Assembly (NCBI GenBank): GCA_902805545.1
Contig: CADCTD010000133.1
Span: 1 to 47,038, forward strand
From: an uncultured Craurococcus sp.
GTDB taxonomy: Bacteria > Pseudomonadota > Alphaproteobacteria > Acetobacterales > Acetobacteraceae
DNA length: 47,038 bases
Direction: 5' to 3'
In this document: piece after piece, positions 8,578 to 17,597 of the stretch
Layout: every line of letters begins with the position of its first letter
Position numbering within the stretch: position 1 is the stretch's first letter
Made by a program: the position numbers and the translations under genes
Notes under the pieces: generated by a model
The model's database searches: none
What the model was told of the DNA's origin: nothing
The model's input: the letters and a program-made list of their open reading frames with translations, nothing else

Positions 8578-10881
8578 ATGCGCCTGTTCCGCGACCTGTC
8601 GGTTGGCCGCAAATTCGCCGCCAGCGCCATCCTCGCCGTCCTGCTCCTGCTGGGAATGGTGGGGCTGGTCCGGCGCGACCTCGCCCTCGCCCATGACCAG
8701 AGGGAGGCGGAGCATGCCGCCGGCACGGCGGCCCGGGCGGCGCAGCAGGCGGCGATCCACGTCGCCCGCATCGCCGCCGCCGCCCGCGGGGTGATGACGG
8801 CGCAGAAGCCCGAGGCGCTCGAGGCCGAGCTCGCCCTCATGGACGCCGAGGCGAAGCTCGCCCGGGATGCGCTGGAGGCCGCCGGCAGCGCCGCGGCCGC
8901 GCGTGCCACGCTGGCGGAGGCGGCCGCGGCGCTGCGGGACTACCAGGCCGTGCTCGCCGAGCAGGCCGGGCATCGCCGGCAGATGATCGCCGAGCGCGAC
9001 GGCCCGCTCGCCCATACCAGCGCCGACTACGACCAGGCCTATGAGGCGGTCAGCTCCTCCATCGATTTCGACGTCCCCGACGCCCTCCGGGAGGAGGCGC
9101 GCCAGCGCCTCGGCACCCTGCACGCGGCGGTGAACGAGGTTCGCCTCGGCATCCAGCGCTTCCTGGCGACCCAGGATGAGGGCCAGGCCCGGCGCGTCCG
9201 CCGCGCCGCGGCCCAGCTCGGGGTGCACCAGCGGGCGCTCTCCGCCCTGCTGCCCTCCGGCGGCGCCCAGGCCGGCTTCGAGCGCCTCGCCGTCGTCGCC
9301 CAGGCGACGAGCCGCTCCTCGCTCGAGATCATCCGGCTGGCCGAGGCGATCGCCAGCCTCCGCACCCAGCGCAGCATCCCGATCCGCGAGACGCTGGAGG
9401 CGCGCATGCTCGCCGCCGAGGAGCGGCTGGCGGCGGAGGCGGCGGAGCGCAGCGAGGCCAGCGCGGCGGCCTCTGCCCGGCTGGAGCGCAACGTGCTCTG
9501 GATCGGCGCCGCGGTGGCGCTGCTGCTGGCCCTCTCGGGCTGGGCGAGCGCCCGGGTGATCGGCGCCCCGCTGCGCCGGCTGGCCGTGGCGATGCGGGCG
9601 ATCGCGGCCGGCGATGCGGCGATCCTGGTGCCGGATCGTGGCCGGCGCGACGAGATCGGCGGCATCGCCATCGCGCTCGAGGAGCTGCGCGGCACGGTGC
9701 AGCGCGCCTTCGCCCAGCAGCAGATGCTGGAGCAGCTGCCGATGGCGGTGATGACCGCCGACCCGCGCGACGGGTTCCGCATCGGCACCATGAACCCGGC
9801 GGCCCATGCGCTGCTCGGCCGCATCGCCCATCTCCTGCCCTGCCGCGTGGAGGAGATGCCGGGCCAGAGCCTCGACATCCTGAAGCTGGAGCAGGAGCGC
9901 GCACTGCTCGAAGACCCGGGCCGGCTGCCGCACAAGGCCCGCATTCGCATGGGCGAGGAGGTGCTCGACCTCAGCCTCAGCGCGATCCGCGATGCCGAGG
10001 GCCACTACGTCAACGCCATGCTGGTCTGGTCGCTGGTGACGGCGCAGGCGCAGCTCGCCGACCGGTTCGAGGCGGAGATCGGCGGCGTGGTCGGCGCGGT
10101 CTCGGCCGCGGCGGCGCAGATGCAGGCGGCGGCCCGGGCGCTGACCGGCGCCTCCGAGACCAGCGGGCGGGAGGCGGAGGCGGTGGCCGAGGCCGGGCAG
10201 CGCGCCGGCGCCGATGTCCAGGCCGTCGCCGCCAGCGCGGAGGAGCTGGCCGCGAGCGTCGCCGAGATCAGCCGCCAGGTGGCCGATGGCGCCGCCGTCG
10301 CCGGCGACGCGGCGGCCGAGGCCCGGGCCACGGACGAGACGGTGCAGGGCCTCGCCCATGCGGCGCAGCGCATCGGCGACGTGGTGCGGCTGATCGGCGA
10401 CATCGCCGGCCAGACCAACCTGCTGGCGCTGAACGCGACGATCGAGGCGGCGCGGGCCGGCGATGCGGGCAAGGGCTTCGCCGTGGTGGCGAGCGAGGTG
10501 AAGCAGCTCGCCGGCCAGACGGCCAAGGCGACGGAGGAGATCGCCAGCCAGGTCGGCGGCATCCAGGCGGCGACGGAGAAGGCCGTAGGGGCGCTGCGCT
10601 CCATCGGCGCCATCATCGAGCGGATCAACGAGGTGACGGCGGCCATCGCCGCGGCCGTCGAGGAGCAGGGCAGCGCCACGCAGGAGATCGCCCGCAGCGC
10701 CGGCCAGGTTGCGGCCGGCACGGCCGATGTCGCCCGGCGCATCCAGGACGTGCAGCGCGCGGCGCGCGAGACGGGTGAGGCCTCGGCCGGGCTGCTCGGC
10801 GCGGCGGATGGGCTGAGCGGCGATGCCGGCACGCTCCGCGCCCGCGCCGGCGAGTTCCTCGAGGGGATCCGCCGGGCATAG
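8578..10881 (+). CDS. Methyl-accepting chemotaxis protein with PAS-like insert
   Basis: The 767-residue receptor starts at the ATG at 8578; AGGAG at 8567-8571 fits this start better than the in-frame ATG at 8572. Transmembrane helix 1 spans about residues 13-31. A long Ala/Glu-rich helical sensor region follows to about 300, then transmembrane helix 2 at about 304-325 and a HAMP domain. A PAS-like segment begins near 382 ([14 protein letters not shown]). The signalling domain occupies about 490-767, with the conserved hairpin tip around [18 protein letters not shown]. By family it controls CheA through CheW at the inner membrane. The ligand is unknown. No che genes accompany it, so it is an orphan receptor. 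Confidence 0.93.
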   Translation: MRLFRDLSVGRKFAASAILAVLLLLGMVGLVRRDLALAHDQREAEHAAGTAARAAQQAAIHVARIAAAARGVMTAQKPEALEAELALMDAEAKLARDALEAAGSAAAARATLAEAAAALRDYQAVLAEQAGHRRQMIAERDGPLAHTSADYDQAYEAVSSSIDFDVPDALREEARQRLGTLHAAVNEVRLGIQRFLATQDEGQARRVRRAAAQLGVHQRALSALLPSGGAQAGFERLAVVAQATSRSSLEIIRLAEAIASLRTQRSIPIRETLEARMLAAEERLAAEAAERSEASAAASARLERNVLWIGAAVALLLALSGWASARVIGAPLRRLAVAMRAIAAGDAAILVPDRGRRDEIGGIAIALEELRGTVQRAFAQQQMLEQLPMAVMTADPRDGFRIGTMNPAAHALLGRIAHLLPCRVEEMPGQSLDILKLEQERALLEDPGRLPHKARIRMGEEVLDLSLSAIRDAEGHYVNAMLVWSLVTAQAQLADRFEAEIGGVVGAVSAAAAQMQAAARALTGASETSGREAEAVAEAGQRAGADVQAVAASAEELAASVAEISRQVADGAAVAGDAAAEARATDETVQGLAHAAQRIGDVVRLIGDIAGQTNLLALNATIEAARAGDAGKGFAVVASEVKQLAGQTAKATEEIASQVGGIQAATEKAVGALRSIGAIIERINEVTAAIAAAVEEQGSATQEIARSAGQVAAGTADVARRIQDVQRAARETGEASAGLLGAADGLSGDAGTLRARAGEFLEGIRRA

Positions 10882-10937
10882 CGCCCGGCCCTGGCCAGCG
10901 ATAGCCTGCGCCTCAAGTCCACGGAGGAGCGCAGGCC

Positions 10938-11807
10938 ATGCAGCCGATCGACCAGGTTCCGGCGGTCTATCACCGCCGGGTCGGCGACATCACCGTGACC
11001 GCCATCGGCGACGGGCATCTCGATGGCTCCATGGCCGTCATCCGGAACATCGCGCCGGAGGAGGCCGCGGGGATGTTGCGAGAAGCCTTCCGCCCGGTGC
11101 CGCGGCGGACGGCGGTGAACACCTTCCTCATCCGCTCCGGCGGGCGGACGGCGCTGGTCGATACGGGCTGCGGCACGGCCATGGCGGCGAGTGCGGGCAA
11201 GCTCTTCCGCAACCTGGCGGCGGCGGGGGTGGATCCGGGCGAGGTCGACACGGTCCTCCTCACCCATATGCATCCCGACCACTCGAACGGGCTTTCGGCG
11301 AATGGCCTGCCGCTCTTCCCCCGGGCGGAGCTCGCCATGCATGAGGCGGAGCACCGCTTCTGGCATGACGATGCGCATATGGCGCAGGCCGACGAGGCCA
11401 GCCGCGAGCGCAACTTCCAGGCCTGCCGCGACCAGTCGGCGCCCTACCGCGACCGGCTGAGGCTGTTCAGCGGGGGCGAGGTCTTCCCCGGCGTCACCGC
11501 CATGCCCTTCCCCGGCCATACGCCGGGGCACAGCGGCTACCTGCTGGCCTCGGGCGGGGAGAGCCTGCTGATCTGGGGCGACATCATCCATGTGCCGGAG
11601 ATCCAGGTGCCGCGGCCCGAGGTCACCATGGCCTTCGACATCGACCCGGCGCAGGCCGAGGCGACGCGGCGCCGCGTCTTCGAGATGGTGGCGAGCGAAG
11701 GGCTGGCGGCGGCGGGCATGCACATGCACTTCCCCGGCCTGCTGCACCTCGCCCGGCGCGGCACGGGCTATGCGCTGGTCCCGGAGGCCTGGGCGACCGC
11801 CCTCTAG
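10938..11807 (+). CDS. Metallo-beta-lactamase-fold hydrolase
   Basis: The 289-residue protein carries the metal motif HMHPDH at 110-115 and later the GHTPGH and WGD segments that supply further ligands. This is the arrangement of dinuclear-metal hydrolases of the MBL superfamily, including quorum-quenching lactonases, glyoxalase II and others. A clear GGAGG precedes the ATG at 10938. The overall pattern (VDTGCG near 75-79, N-terminal IGDGHLDGS) resembles the lactonase/AidB-like branch often annotated only as MBL-fold metallohydrolase. It lies 45 bp upstream of the DUF35/thiolase pair on the same strand and may be in one transcript with them. Confidence 0.88.
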   Translation: MQPIDQVPAVYHRRVGDITVTAIGDGHLDGSMAVIRNIAPEEAAGMLREAFRPVPRRTAVNTFLIRSGGRTALVDTGCGTAMAASAGKLFRNLAAAGVDPGEVDTVLLTHMHPDHSNGLSANGLPLFPRAELAMHEAEHRFWHDDAHMAQADEASRERNFQACRDQSAPYRDRLRLFSGGEVFPGVTAMPFPGHTPGHSGYLLASGGESLLIWGDIIHVPEIQVPRPEVTMAFDIDPAQAEATRRRVFEMVASEGLAAAGMHMHFPGLLHLARRGTGYALVPEAWATAL

Positions 11808-11852
11808 CATGGCAGGGTGCGCCGCCACCATCGACAAGGGGAGGAATGGCGC

Positions 11853-12269
11853 ATGCTCGCACCGGGTCGGCCGAAGCCGAAACCAACACCGGAAACCCAG
11901 CATTTCTGGGATGGCTGCAAGCAGGGCAAGCTTCTGCTGCAGCGCTGCGGCGATACCGGCCGCGCCTATTTCCCCCCGCGGCCATTCAGCCCCTACACCG
12001 GCACGCGCAATGTCGAGGTCTTCGAGGCCTCGGGCCGCGCCAAGCTCCACAGCTACGTCATCCACCACCGCCCCGTCCCCGGCTTCACCCCGCCCTATGC
12101 GATCGCGGTGGTGGAGCTCGAGGAAGGCCCGCGGATGATGACCAACATCATCGACTGCGAGCAGACGCCGGAGGCGCTCCAGCTCGACATGACGATGGAG
12201 GTCGCCTTCACCCCCCTCGACGAGGAGGTCACGCTGCCCCTCTTCCGCCCCGCGAAGGAGTCCAAGTGA
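11853..12269 (+). CDS. DUF35 OB-fold protein with degenerate zinc ribbon, thiolase partner
   Basis: From the ATG at 11853, preceded by GGGGAGG, the protein has 138 residues. It follows the DUF35 plan: an N-terminal helix (TQHFWDG), a zinc-ribbon position and a C-terminal OB fold. DUF35 proteins form complexes with thiolase-like enzymes and help acyl transfer or retro-aldol chemistry. Of the four zinc cysteines expected in the ribbon only Cys32 remains: the second position of the first pair is Thr35, and the second pair reads PFSP. Zinc is therefore probably not bound. The stop overlaps the thiolase start by one base (TGATG), which supports a stable two-subunit complex. Confidence 0.85.
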   Translation: MLAPGRPKPKPTPETQHFWDGCKQGKLLLQRCGDTGRAYFPPRPFSPYTGTRNVEVFEASGRAKLHSYVIHHRPVPGFTPPYAIAVVELEEGPRMMTNIIDCEQTPEALQLDMTMEVAFTPLDEEVTLPLFRPAKESK

Positions 12270-13417
12270 TGATCCGTCCGGGAGAGATCGCCGTCGTCGG
12301 CGCCGCCGAATCAACCAAGATCGGCGCCGTGCCGGGCATGTCGCAGATCATGCTGCATGCCGATGCCGCGCTGAACGCGATGGAGGAGACGGGGCTGAAG
12401 CCCTCCGACATCGACGGCGTCGCCTGCGTCGGTCCGATGATGCCGCAGCAGATCGCGCACTACCTCGGCATCACGCCGAAATGGGTCGACGGCACCGGCG
12501 TCGGCGGCTGCTCCTTCATGCTGCATGTCCGCCACGCAGCGGCCGCGATCCATGCCGGCTATGCCAGGACCATCCTCATCACCCATGGCGAGAGCGGCAA
12601 GTCCCGCATCAACGCCACGCCGCGGCCGCCGGAGCCCGAGGGCCTGAACGGCCAGTTCGAGGTGCCCTACGGCCCCTTCGGCCCGCCGACGCTCTTCCCG
12701 ATCCCCGTCCTCCGCTACATGAAGGAGCGCGGCGTCAGCCACGAGGACCTGGCGATGGTCGCCGTGGTGCAGCGGGAATGGGCGGGCCGGAACCCACGCG
12801 CCATGTTCCGCGACCCGATCACGGTCGATGACGTGCTCAACAGCCGGATGATCGCCTACCCCTTCCGCATCCTGCAATGCTGCCTGGTCACGGATGGGGG
12901 CGGCGCGCTGATCCTGACCAGCGCGGACCGGGCGAAGGATTTCCCGACCAAGCCGGTCTACATCCTCGGCACCGGCGAGTCGGTCGAAACCAACATGGTC
13001 TCGCAGATGGAGGACTTCACCTCGTCGCGCGCCTTCCGCGTGGCCGGGCCGACGGCGATCGAGGCGGCGGGCATCGACCGCTCGGCGGTGGATCACATGA
13101 TGATCTACGACGCCTTCGCCCATCTGCCGCTCTACGGGCTTGAGGATCTCGGCTTCTGCAAGCCGGGCGAGGCCGCGGGCTTCATCCGCGAGGGCAACAC
13201 GCGCCCGGGCGGCAAGCTGCCGCTCAACACCAATGGCGGCGGCCTGTCCTACACCCATACCGGCATGTACGGCATGTTCGCCCTGCAGGAGAGCATCCGG
13301 CAGATGCGCGGCACGGCGCCGGCCCAGGTGCCGAACGCGAAGATCTCCGTCTGCCATGGCGTGGGCGGCATGTTCAGCGCCAGCGGCACGGTCGTCTTCT
13401 CCAACGAGAAGCCATGA
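12269..13417 (+). CDS. Thiolase-superfamily protein (SCP-x / lipid-transfer type)
   Basis: This 382-residue protein has the nonclassical thiolase layout of lipid-transfer/SCP-x thiolases: an N-terminal VVGAAES segment, a candidate nucleophile Cys81 in VGGCSF, an NTNGGG loop near 325 and a C-terminal SVCHGVGG loop. Classical biosynthetic thiolases end with a CxGGG motif and a GHP histidine loop; both are altered here, so the activity may be acyl-CoA cleavage, retro-aldol or another condensation chemistry. It is translationally coupled to the DUF35 protein. Starts at ATG 12269 and GTG 12266 are both possible. A strong hairpin follows the stop. Confidence 0.88.
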   Translation: MIRPGEIAVVGAAESTKIGAVPGMSQIMLHADAALNAMEETGLKPSDIDGVACVGPMMPQQIAHYLGITPKWVDGTGVGGCSFMLHVRHAAAAIHAGYARTILITHGESGKSRINATPRPPEPEGLNGQFEVPYGPFGPPTLFPIPVLRYMKERGVSHEDLAMVAVVQREWAGRNPRAMFRDPITVDDVLNSRMIAYPFRILQCCLVTDGGGALILTSADRAKDFPTKPVYILGTGESVETNMVSQMEDFTSSRAFRVAGPTAIEAAGIDRSAVDHMMIYDAFAHLPLYGLEDLGFCKPGEAAGFIREGNTRPGGKLPLNTNGGGLSYTHTGMYGMFALQESIRQMRGTAPAQVPNAKISVCHGVGGMFSASGTVVFSNEKP

Positions 13418-13423
13418 CGGAGC

Positions 13424-13447
13424 GGGGCGGTGCCGCGGCGCCGCCCC
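13424..13447 (+). terminator. GC hairpin after the thiolase gene
   Basis: GGGGCGGTG and CGCCGCCCC (13424-13432 and 13439-13447) form a nine-pair stem with one G-U pair and a six-base loop, seven bases after the thiolase stop. There is no T run directly after it, so it may block RNase or act as a weak terminator. Confidence 0.5.
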
Positions 13448-13478
13448 ATCCAACCCATTGATTTCAAAAGAGGAGGCA

Positions 13479-13553
<75 letters not shown>

Positions 13554-13653
13554 ATGCCTGCGGAGCGGCTATCTAGCGTGGCATCGCCGTCACGGCAAGC
13601 CATCCCGCAGCCGGTGATGACACTTCTCCGCAGCTATGGCTTGATCGGCGGTG

Positions 13654-14538
13654 ATGGACCTCCCACTGACCCCGGATGCCGCGCCGCCGCTCCAGCATGA
13701 GCCGCGACCCTATTGCCTGCTGCGCCCCGAGGCGCATCGCGTGCCGGTCATCTTCGCCTCGCCGCATTCCGGCCGGGCCTACCCTGCGGATTTCATCGCC
13801 GCCGCGCGGCTGGACCCGGTGGCGCTGCGGAAGTCGGAGGACGGCTTCGTCGATGAGCTTTTCGGCGCCGCGCCGGCCGAGGGCATGCCGCTGCTGGCCG
13901 CGATCTTCCCCCGCGTCTTCTGCGACGTGAACCGCGAGCCCTGGGAGCTTGACCCCGGCATGTTCGACGGGCCGCTCCCCCCTTGGGTGAACACCGCCTC
14001 GCCCCGCGTCGGCGCCGGGCTCGGCACCATCGCCCGGGTGGTGGCGACGGGGGAGGCGGTCTATCGCCGGAAGTTGAGCTTCGCCGAGGCGGAGGACCGC
14101 ATCCGCCGCTTCTGGCAGCCCTATCACGCGGCGCTGGCGGCGCTGATCGCCGAGACCCGGGCCGAGTTCGGCACCTGTCTGCTGATCGATTGCCACTCCA
14201 TGCCAACCCACCCGGCCCAGGCGGCGAACCCGCCCGACTTCGTCCTCGGCGACGCGCATGGAACTGCCTGCGCCCCGCGCGCGACCCGGCTGGTGGAAGA
14301 GGCGCTGGCCGGCATGGGCTACCGGGTGCGGCGCAACGACCCCTATGCCGGCGGCTACGTCACCCGCCATTACGGCCGCCCACGGGAGGGCGTGCACGCC
14401 CTCCAGATCGAGGTCGCCCGGCCGCTCTACATGGATGAGGCGCGGATCGAGCGCCTGCCCCGCATGGCAGGGCTCCAGGCCGACATCACCCGGCTGATCG
14501 CGGGCCTTGCCACGACCGACTGGCGCTTCCTGAGCTGA
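13654..14538 (+). CDS. N-formylglutamate amidohydrolase family protein
   Basis: The 294-residue protein shows the FGase pattern: the ASPHSGRAYP segment near residue 32 with a metal-binding His, and the later DCHSMP motif. Family members hydrolyse N-formyl-L-glutamate to glutamate and formate, the last step of one histidine-degradation route, or act on related N-formyl amino acids. No other hut gene is present, so the substrate is unproven. The ATG at 13654 directly follows an in-frame GTG at 13651; neither has a strong ribosome site. It is transcribed alone, away from the tRNA and toward the minus-strand sRNA. Confidence 0.88.
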   Translation: MDLPLTPDAAPPLQHEPRPYCLLRPEAHRVPVIFASPHSGRAYPADFIAAARLDPVALRKSEDGFVDELFGAAPAEGMPLLAAIFPRVFCDVNREPWELDPGMFDGPLPPWVNTASPRVGAGLGTIARVVATGEAVYRRKLSFAEAEDRIRRFWQPYHAALAALIAETRAEFGTCLLIDCHSMPTHPAQAANPPDFVLGDAHGTACAPRATRLVEEALAGMGYRVRRNDPYAGGYVTRHYGRPREGVHALQIEVARPLYMDEARIERLPRMAGLQADITRLIAGLATTDWRFLS

Positions 14539-14556
14539 ACCCGCGGGGCTGCAGGC

Positions 14557-14586
14557 AAAAAAAGGGCGGTGGCTTGCGCCACCGCC
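14557..14586 (-). terminator. Intrinsic terminator of the sRNA / CoA-transferase operon
   Basis: GGCGGTGGC and GCCACCGCC (14565-14573, 14578-14586) form a nine-pair stem with a TTGC loop; on the minus strand it is followed by seven Ts. It would end the MmgR-like RNA and any read-through from the operon ending at 14722. Confidence 0.88.
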
Positions 14587-14636
14587 GAGTTTAGGGAGGA
14601 AACGTCCAAGAAAGACAACAACCCGGCAACGCCGTG
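14557..14636 (-). ncRNA. mmgR: MmgR-like (alpha-r8, formerly suhB) small RNA
   Basis: On the minus strand a stretch of about 80 nt carries TTTCTTGGACG followed by TTTCCTCCCTAAACT, then a terminator hairpin and seven Ts. This order matches what I recall of the conserved core of the alphaproteobacterial MmgR/alpha-r8 family: a single-stranded CCUCCC anti-Shine-Dalgarno loop before an intrinsic terminator. In Sinorhizobium MmgR is an Hfq-associated RNA that limits polyhydroxybutyrate storage. Just upstream (14637-14652) is a TGC-rich imperfect dyad, TTGTGCATCGCAGCAA, in the position of a promoter or operator. The 5' end is estimated from the family length of about 78 nt. It sits between convergent genes, free of coding constraint. 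Confidence 0.7.
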
Positions 14637-14721
14637 TTGCTGCGATGCACAATCTAGGTCCGGCGCGGCCGGGCTGCAAGCGCTTTTTCGCAGTGCAGCA
14701 TCGCAATGGAAGCATGGCTCC

Positions 14722-15852
14722 TCATCCGCCGAACTCTGCCCGGATGGCCGCGCTGTGCTGGCCGAGCGCGGGCACCGGGCCGAGGCTCCGCGCCCCGTCC
14801 GAGAGCCGGGCCGGCGGCGCGCCGATGGCAACCGGCCCCGCCTCCGTCTCCACGCTGACGCGGCGGAAGGCCGGATGGGTCCTCAACCCCTCGCAGTCAT
14901 TGACGAAGCCGAAGGCGATGTTCGCGCGCTTCAGCTTCTCCGCGCAGGCGGTGCGGTCGAGCGAGGCGAAGGCCCGCGCGATGTGCGCATCCACCATCGG
15001 CCGGTGCGCCACCCGCTCGTTGTTGCTGCGGAAGCCCTCGCGCTGCGGCAGTTCCGGCTCTTCCAGGAAGTGGGCGCAGAAGCTCGCCCATTCCCGCTCG
15101 TTCTGGATGGAGATGAGCACCGGCTGCCCGCCCGCGGTCTCGAAGGCGCCATACGGGCAGATCGAGGGATGGGCGAGGCCGATCCGCGGCGGGTTGCGCC
15201 CCGTTCCCTCGTATTGCAGCAGCGGCACCGTCATCCAGTCCGCCATGCCGTCGAAGAGCGAGACGGCGATGCCCTTGCCGCGGCCGGTGATGCCGCGCTC
15301 GATCAGCGCCTCGAGCACCGCCGCATGGGCGTTCATCCCGCAGGCGATGTCGCAGGCCGAGACGCCGACGCGCCCCGGCCCCTCGGCACGGCCGGTGATG
15401 CTGGCGAGGCCCGATTCGGCCTGCACCAGCAGGTCATAGGCCTTCATCGCGGCGTACTCGCCCTCCTCCCCATAGCCGGAGATGTCGACGGTGATGAGCC
15501 GCGGATGCCGCTCCCGCAGCGCCGCCGAGCCGAAGCCGGCGCGTGCCATCGCCCCCGGCGCCAGGTTTTGGATGAAGACATCCGCCCGCGCCACCAGCCG
15601 CTCCAGCAGCGCCTTGTCCTGCGGCGCCTTGATGTCGAGGCAGAGGCTCTCCTTCCCCCGGTTCAGCCAGACGAAGTAGCTCGACAGCCCCCGGGCGGTC
15701 GCGTCATAGGCGCGGGCGAAGTCGCCCTCGGGGCGCTCGATCTTGATCACCCGCGCCCCGGCATCGGCGAGGCGCGAGGCGCAATAGGGCGCGGCTACGG
15801 CCTGTTCCATCGAGACGACGAGAAGGCCTTCGAGCGGTTTCGATCCTGCCAT
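14722..15852 (-). CDS. CaiB/BaiF family (class III) CoA-transferase
   Basis: The 376-residue protein begins at ATG 15852, one base after the stop of the preceding gene. The family's N-terminal Rossmann segment is seen (GLLVVSMEQAVAAPYC, then ADAGARVIKIERPEGDFAR), followed by FVWLNRGKES. The catalytic aspartate, Asp169 in formyl-CoA transferase, corresponds to Asp168 in GVSACD. Class III enzymes move CoA between carboxylic acids through a mixed anhydride and aspartyl-CoA thioester. It is the third gene of an operon with an acyl-CoA dehydrogenase, so it probably activates an organic acid that the dehydrogenase then oxidises. Longer upstream frames are not supported by a ribosome site. The substrate is unknown. 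Confidence 0.92.
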   Translation of the reverse strand: MAGSKPLEGLLVVSMEQAVAAPYCASRLADAGARVIKIERPEGDFARAYDATARGLSSYFVWLNRGKESLCLDIKAPQDKALLERLVARADVFIQNLAPGAMARAGFGSAALRERHPRLITVDISGYGEEGEYAAMKAYDLLVQAESGLASITGRAEGPGRVGVSACDIACGMNAHAAVLEALIERGITGRGKGIAVSLFDGMADWMTVPLLQYEGTGRNPPRIGLAHPSICPYGAFETAGGQPVLISIQNEREWASFCAHFLEEPELPQREGFRSNNERVAHRPMVDAHIARAFASLDRTACAEKLKRANIAFGFVNDCEGLRTHPAFRRVSVETEAGPVAIGAPPARLSDGARSLGPVPALGQHSAAIRAEFGG

Positions 15853-15853
15853 G

Positions 15854-16426
15854 TCAGTTCCCCATCGTCTGCGCGCGCTTCGGATCGAGCCAGAAGCCCG
15901 CGCCGCCGCCACGAAAGACCCGCCCATCCGGGATGTCGGCCGCCACGACGAACTGCTTGGCGACCGTGAGCCGCCATTGCGGGATGCCGCTGCCGGGCGG
16001 GTAGTGGCGCCAGGCCTCGCTCGCCGGGATGGTCGGATCCTCGCCGGAGCACGGCAGGATCTTGGCGATGCGGTCCGGGCCGCTGCTGGCCATGCTGGCC
16101 GCGATCTCGTCCTGCTTCTTCCGGAAGCCGGAGGGTGTCAGCCTGCCACGCAGCGACGCCTCGACCGTCTCGCGGCCATCGCCCTCGCGCGGATGGCCGC
16201 TCCGCCCGCCGGAGGAGTTCGAGTAGCCGAAGAACTCGAACTCCCCGGCCTGCACGCTGTCCATCAGCAGCAGCAGCCACCAGCCGCCGTTCAGCCTGCC
16301 GGCGGAATAGCCGATCCGCCGCTCGATCTCGTCGGATGGCTGGTTGATGACGGAGCGCAGCCTGGTGATGCAGCCATCGGCCGTGACCATGTTGCCGAGC
16401 GCCGGCGGCCAGGGATTGACCGGCAT
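15854..16426 (-). CDS. Unrecognised conserved-looking protein within a CoA catabolic operon
   Basis: The 190-residue protein starts at ATG 16426, one base after the dehydrogenase stop, and ends one base before the CoA-transferase start, so it is almost certainly translated with both. I do not recognise a domain. It has no signal peptide; one short hydrophobic stretch (GGWWLLLLM near residue 50) is probably core rather than membrane. A Gly/Ser-rich middle precedes a C-terminal part with PQWRLTVAKQFVVAADIPDG and FRGGGAGFW. The closely spaced position suggests a function on the same substrate, perhaps as hydratase or small accessory subunit, but there is no motif to show this. Confidence 0.8.
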   Translation of the reverse strand: MPVNPWPPALGNMVTADGCITRLRSVINQPSDEIERRIGYSAGRLNGGWWLLLLMDSVQAGEFEFFGYSNSSGGRSGHPREGDGRETVEASLRGRLTPSGFRKKQDEIAASMASSGPDRIAKILPCSGEDPTIPASEAWRHYPPGSGIPQWRLTVAKQFVVAADIPDGRVFRGGGAGFWLDPKRAQTMGN

Positions 16427-16427
16427 C

Positions 16428-17597
16428 TCAGTAGCTCCGCGGCATCCCGAGCACATGCTCGCCGACATAGCTGAGCACGAGGTTGGTGCTGATCGGCGCC
16501 ACCTGGTAGAGCCGCGCCTCGCGGTACTTCCGCTCGACATCGTACTCCTCGGCGAAGCCGAAGCCGCCATGCGTCTGGATGCAGGCCTCGCCCGCGGCCC
16601 AGGCGGCGTCGGCGGCAAGCATCTTGCCCATGTTGGCCTCCTCGCCGCAGGGCTCCCCACGCTCGAATTTGGCGAGGCCCTGGCGCAGCAGCGCCTCGGC
16701 AGCCCGCATCTGGGCGTAAGCCTTGGCGATCGGGAACTGGACGCCCTGGTTCTGCCCGATCGGCCGGCCGAACAGCACGCGCTCCTTGCTGTACTCGACG
16801 GCCTTGTGGATGAACCACTTGGCATCGCCGATGCTCTCGGAGGCGATCAGCAGCCGCTCCGCATTCATCCCGTCGAGGATGTAGCGGAAGCCGCGGCCCT
16901 CGGTGCCGACCAGGTTCTCCGCCGGCACCACCATGTTGTCGAAGAAGACCTCGGTGCTGTTGTGGTTCATCATCGTGCGGATCGGGCGGATGGTGAGCCC
17001 GTTGCCCAGCGCCGCCTTCATGTCGACGATGAAGGTGGAGAGGCCGTCGGTCTTCTTCGCCACCTCGCCGCGCGGCGTGGTGCGGGCCAGGAGCAGCATG
17101 AGGTCCGAATGCTCGGCCCGGCTGGTCCAGATCTTCTGGCCGTTGACGACGTAGTTGTCGCCCTCCCGCCTGGCGAAGGTGCGGAGCGCCGTGGTGTCCG
17201 TCCCGCTCGTCGGCTCGGTCACGCCGAAGGCCTGCAGCCGCAGCTCGCCGGAGGCGATGCCCGGCAGGTAGCGCTGCTTCTGCTCCGGGCTGCCATGCTT
17301 CAGGATGGTGCCCATGATGTACATCTGGGCGTGGCAGGCGCCGGCATTGCCGCCCGAGCGGTGGATCTCCTCGAGGATCGCCGCCGCCGCCGAGAGCGGC
17401 AGCCCCGCCCCGCCGTACTCCTCCGGGATCAGCGCGCCGAGATAGCCGGCCTCGGTGAGCGCGCGGACGAATTCGGTCGGGTAGGCGCGCTCGCGGTCGA
17501 CCTCGCGCCAGTACTCGCCCGGGAACCGGGCGCAGAGCTTCGCCACCTCCTCGCGGATCTCGGCATGCGGGTCGGCGATCGGCTGCGACTGGTCCAT
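16428..17597 (-). CDS. Acyl-CoA dehydrogenase
   Basis: This 389-residue flavoprotein follows the acyl-CoA dehydrogenase fold: an N-terminal helical domain, the FAD/substrate segment GVTEPTSGTD at about 125-134, KIWTSRAEHSD near 155, and the C-terminal QTHGGFGFAEEYDVER. The catalytic glutamate of medium-chain enzymes (in IYEGT) is replaced: this position reads LYQVA (Gln365). A glutamate is present in the helix-G position used by isovaleryl- and long-chain-type enzymes (NAERLL, Glu247), so the base has probably moved there. It is the first gene of a leftward operon with an unknown protein and a CoA-transferase; a LysR regulator starts 136 bp away on the other strand. Confidence 0.92.
   Translation of the reverse strand: MDQSQPIADPHAEIREEVAKLCARFPGEYWREVDRERAYPTEFVRALTEAGYLGALIPEEYGGAGLPLSAAAAILEEIHRSGGNAGACHAQMYIMGTILKHGSPEQKQRYLPGIASGELRLQAFGVTEPTSGTDTTALRTFARREGDNYVVNGQKIWTSRAEHSDLMLLLARTTPRGEVAKKTDGLSTFIVDMKAALGNGLTIRPIRTMMNHNSTEVFFDNMVVPAENLVGTEGRGFRYILDGMNAERLLIASESIGDAKWFIHKAVEYSKERVLFGRPIGQNQGVQFPIAKAYAQMRAAEALLRQGLAKFERGEPCGEEANMGKMLAADAAWAAGEACIQTHGGFGFAEEYDVERKYREARLYQVAPISTNLVLSYVGEHVLGMPRSY

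Noticed and set aside
6091-10881. Very long open frames antisense to or running through real genes, for example 6091-8577 plus, 25557-28301 plus and 40566-41810 minus
   Set aside because: They are a by-product of high GC content: they lack ribosome sites, have low-complexity Arg/Ala/Pro composition and lie opposite genes with clear family motifs.
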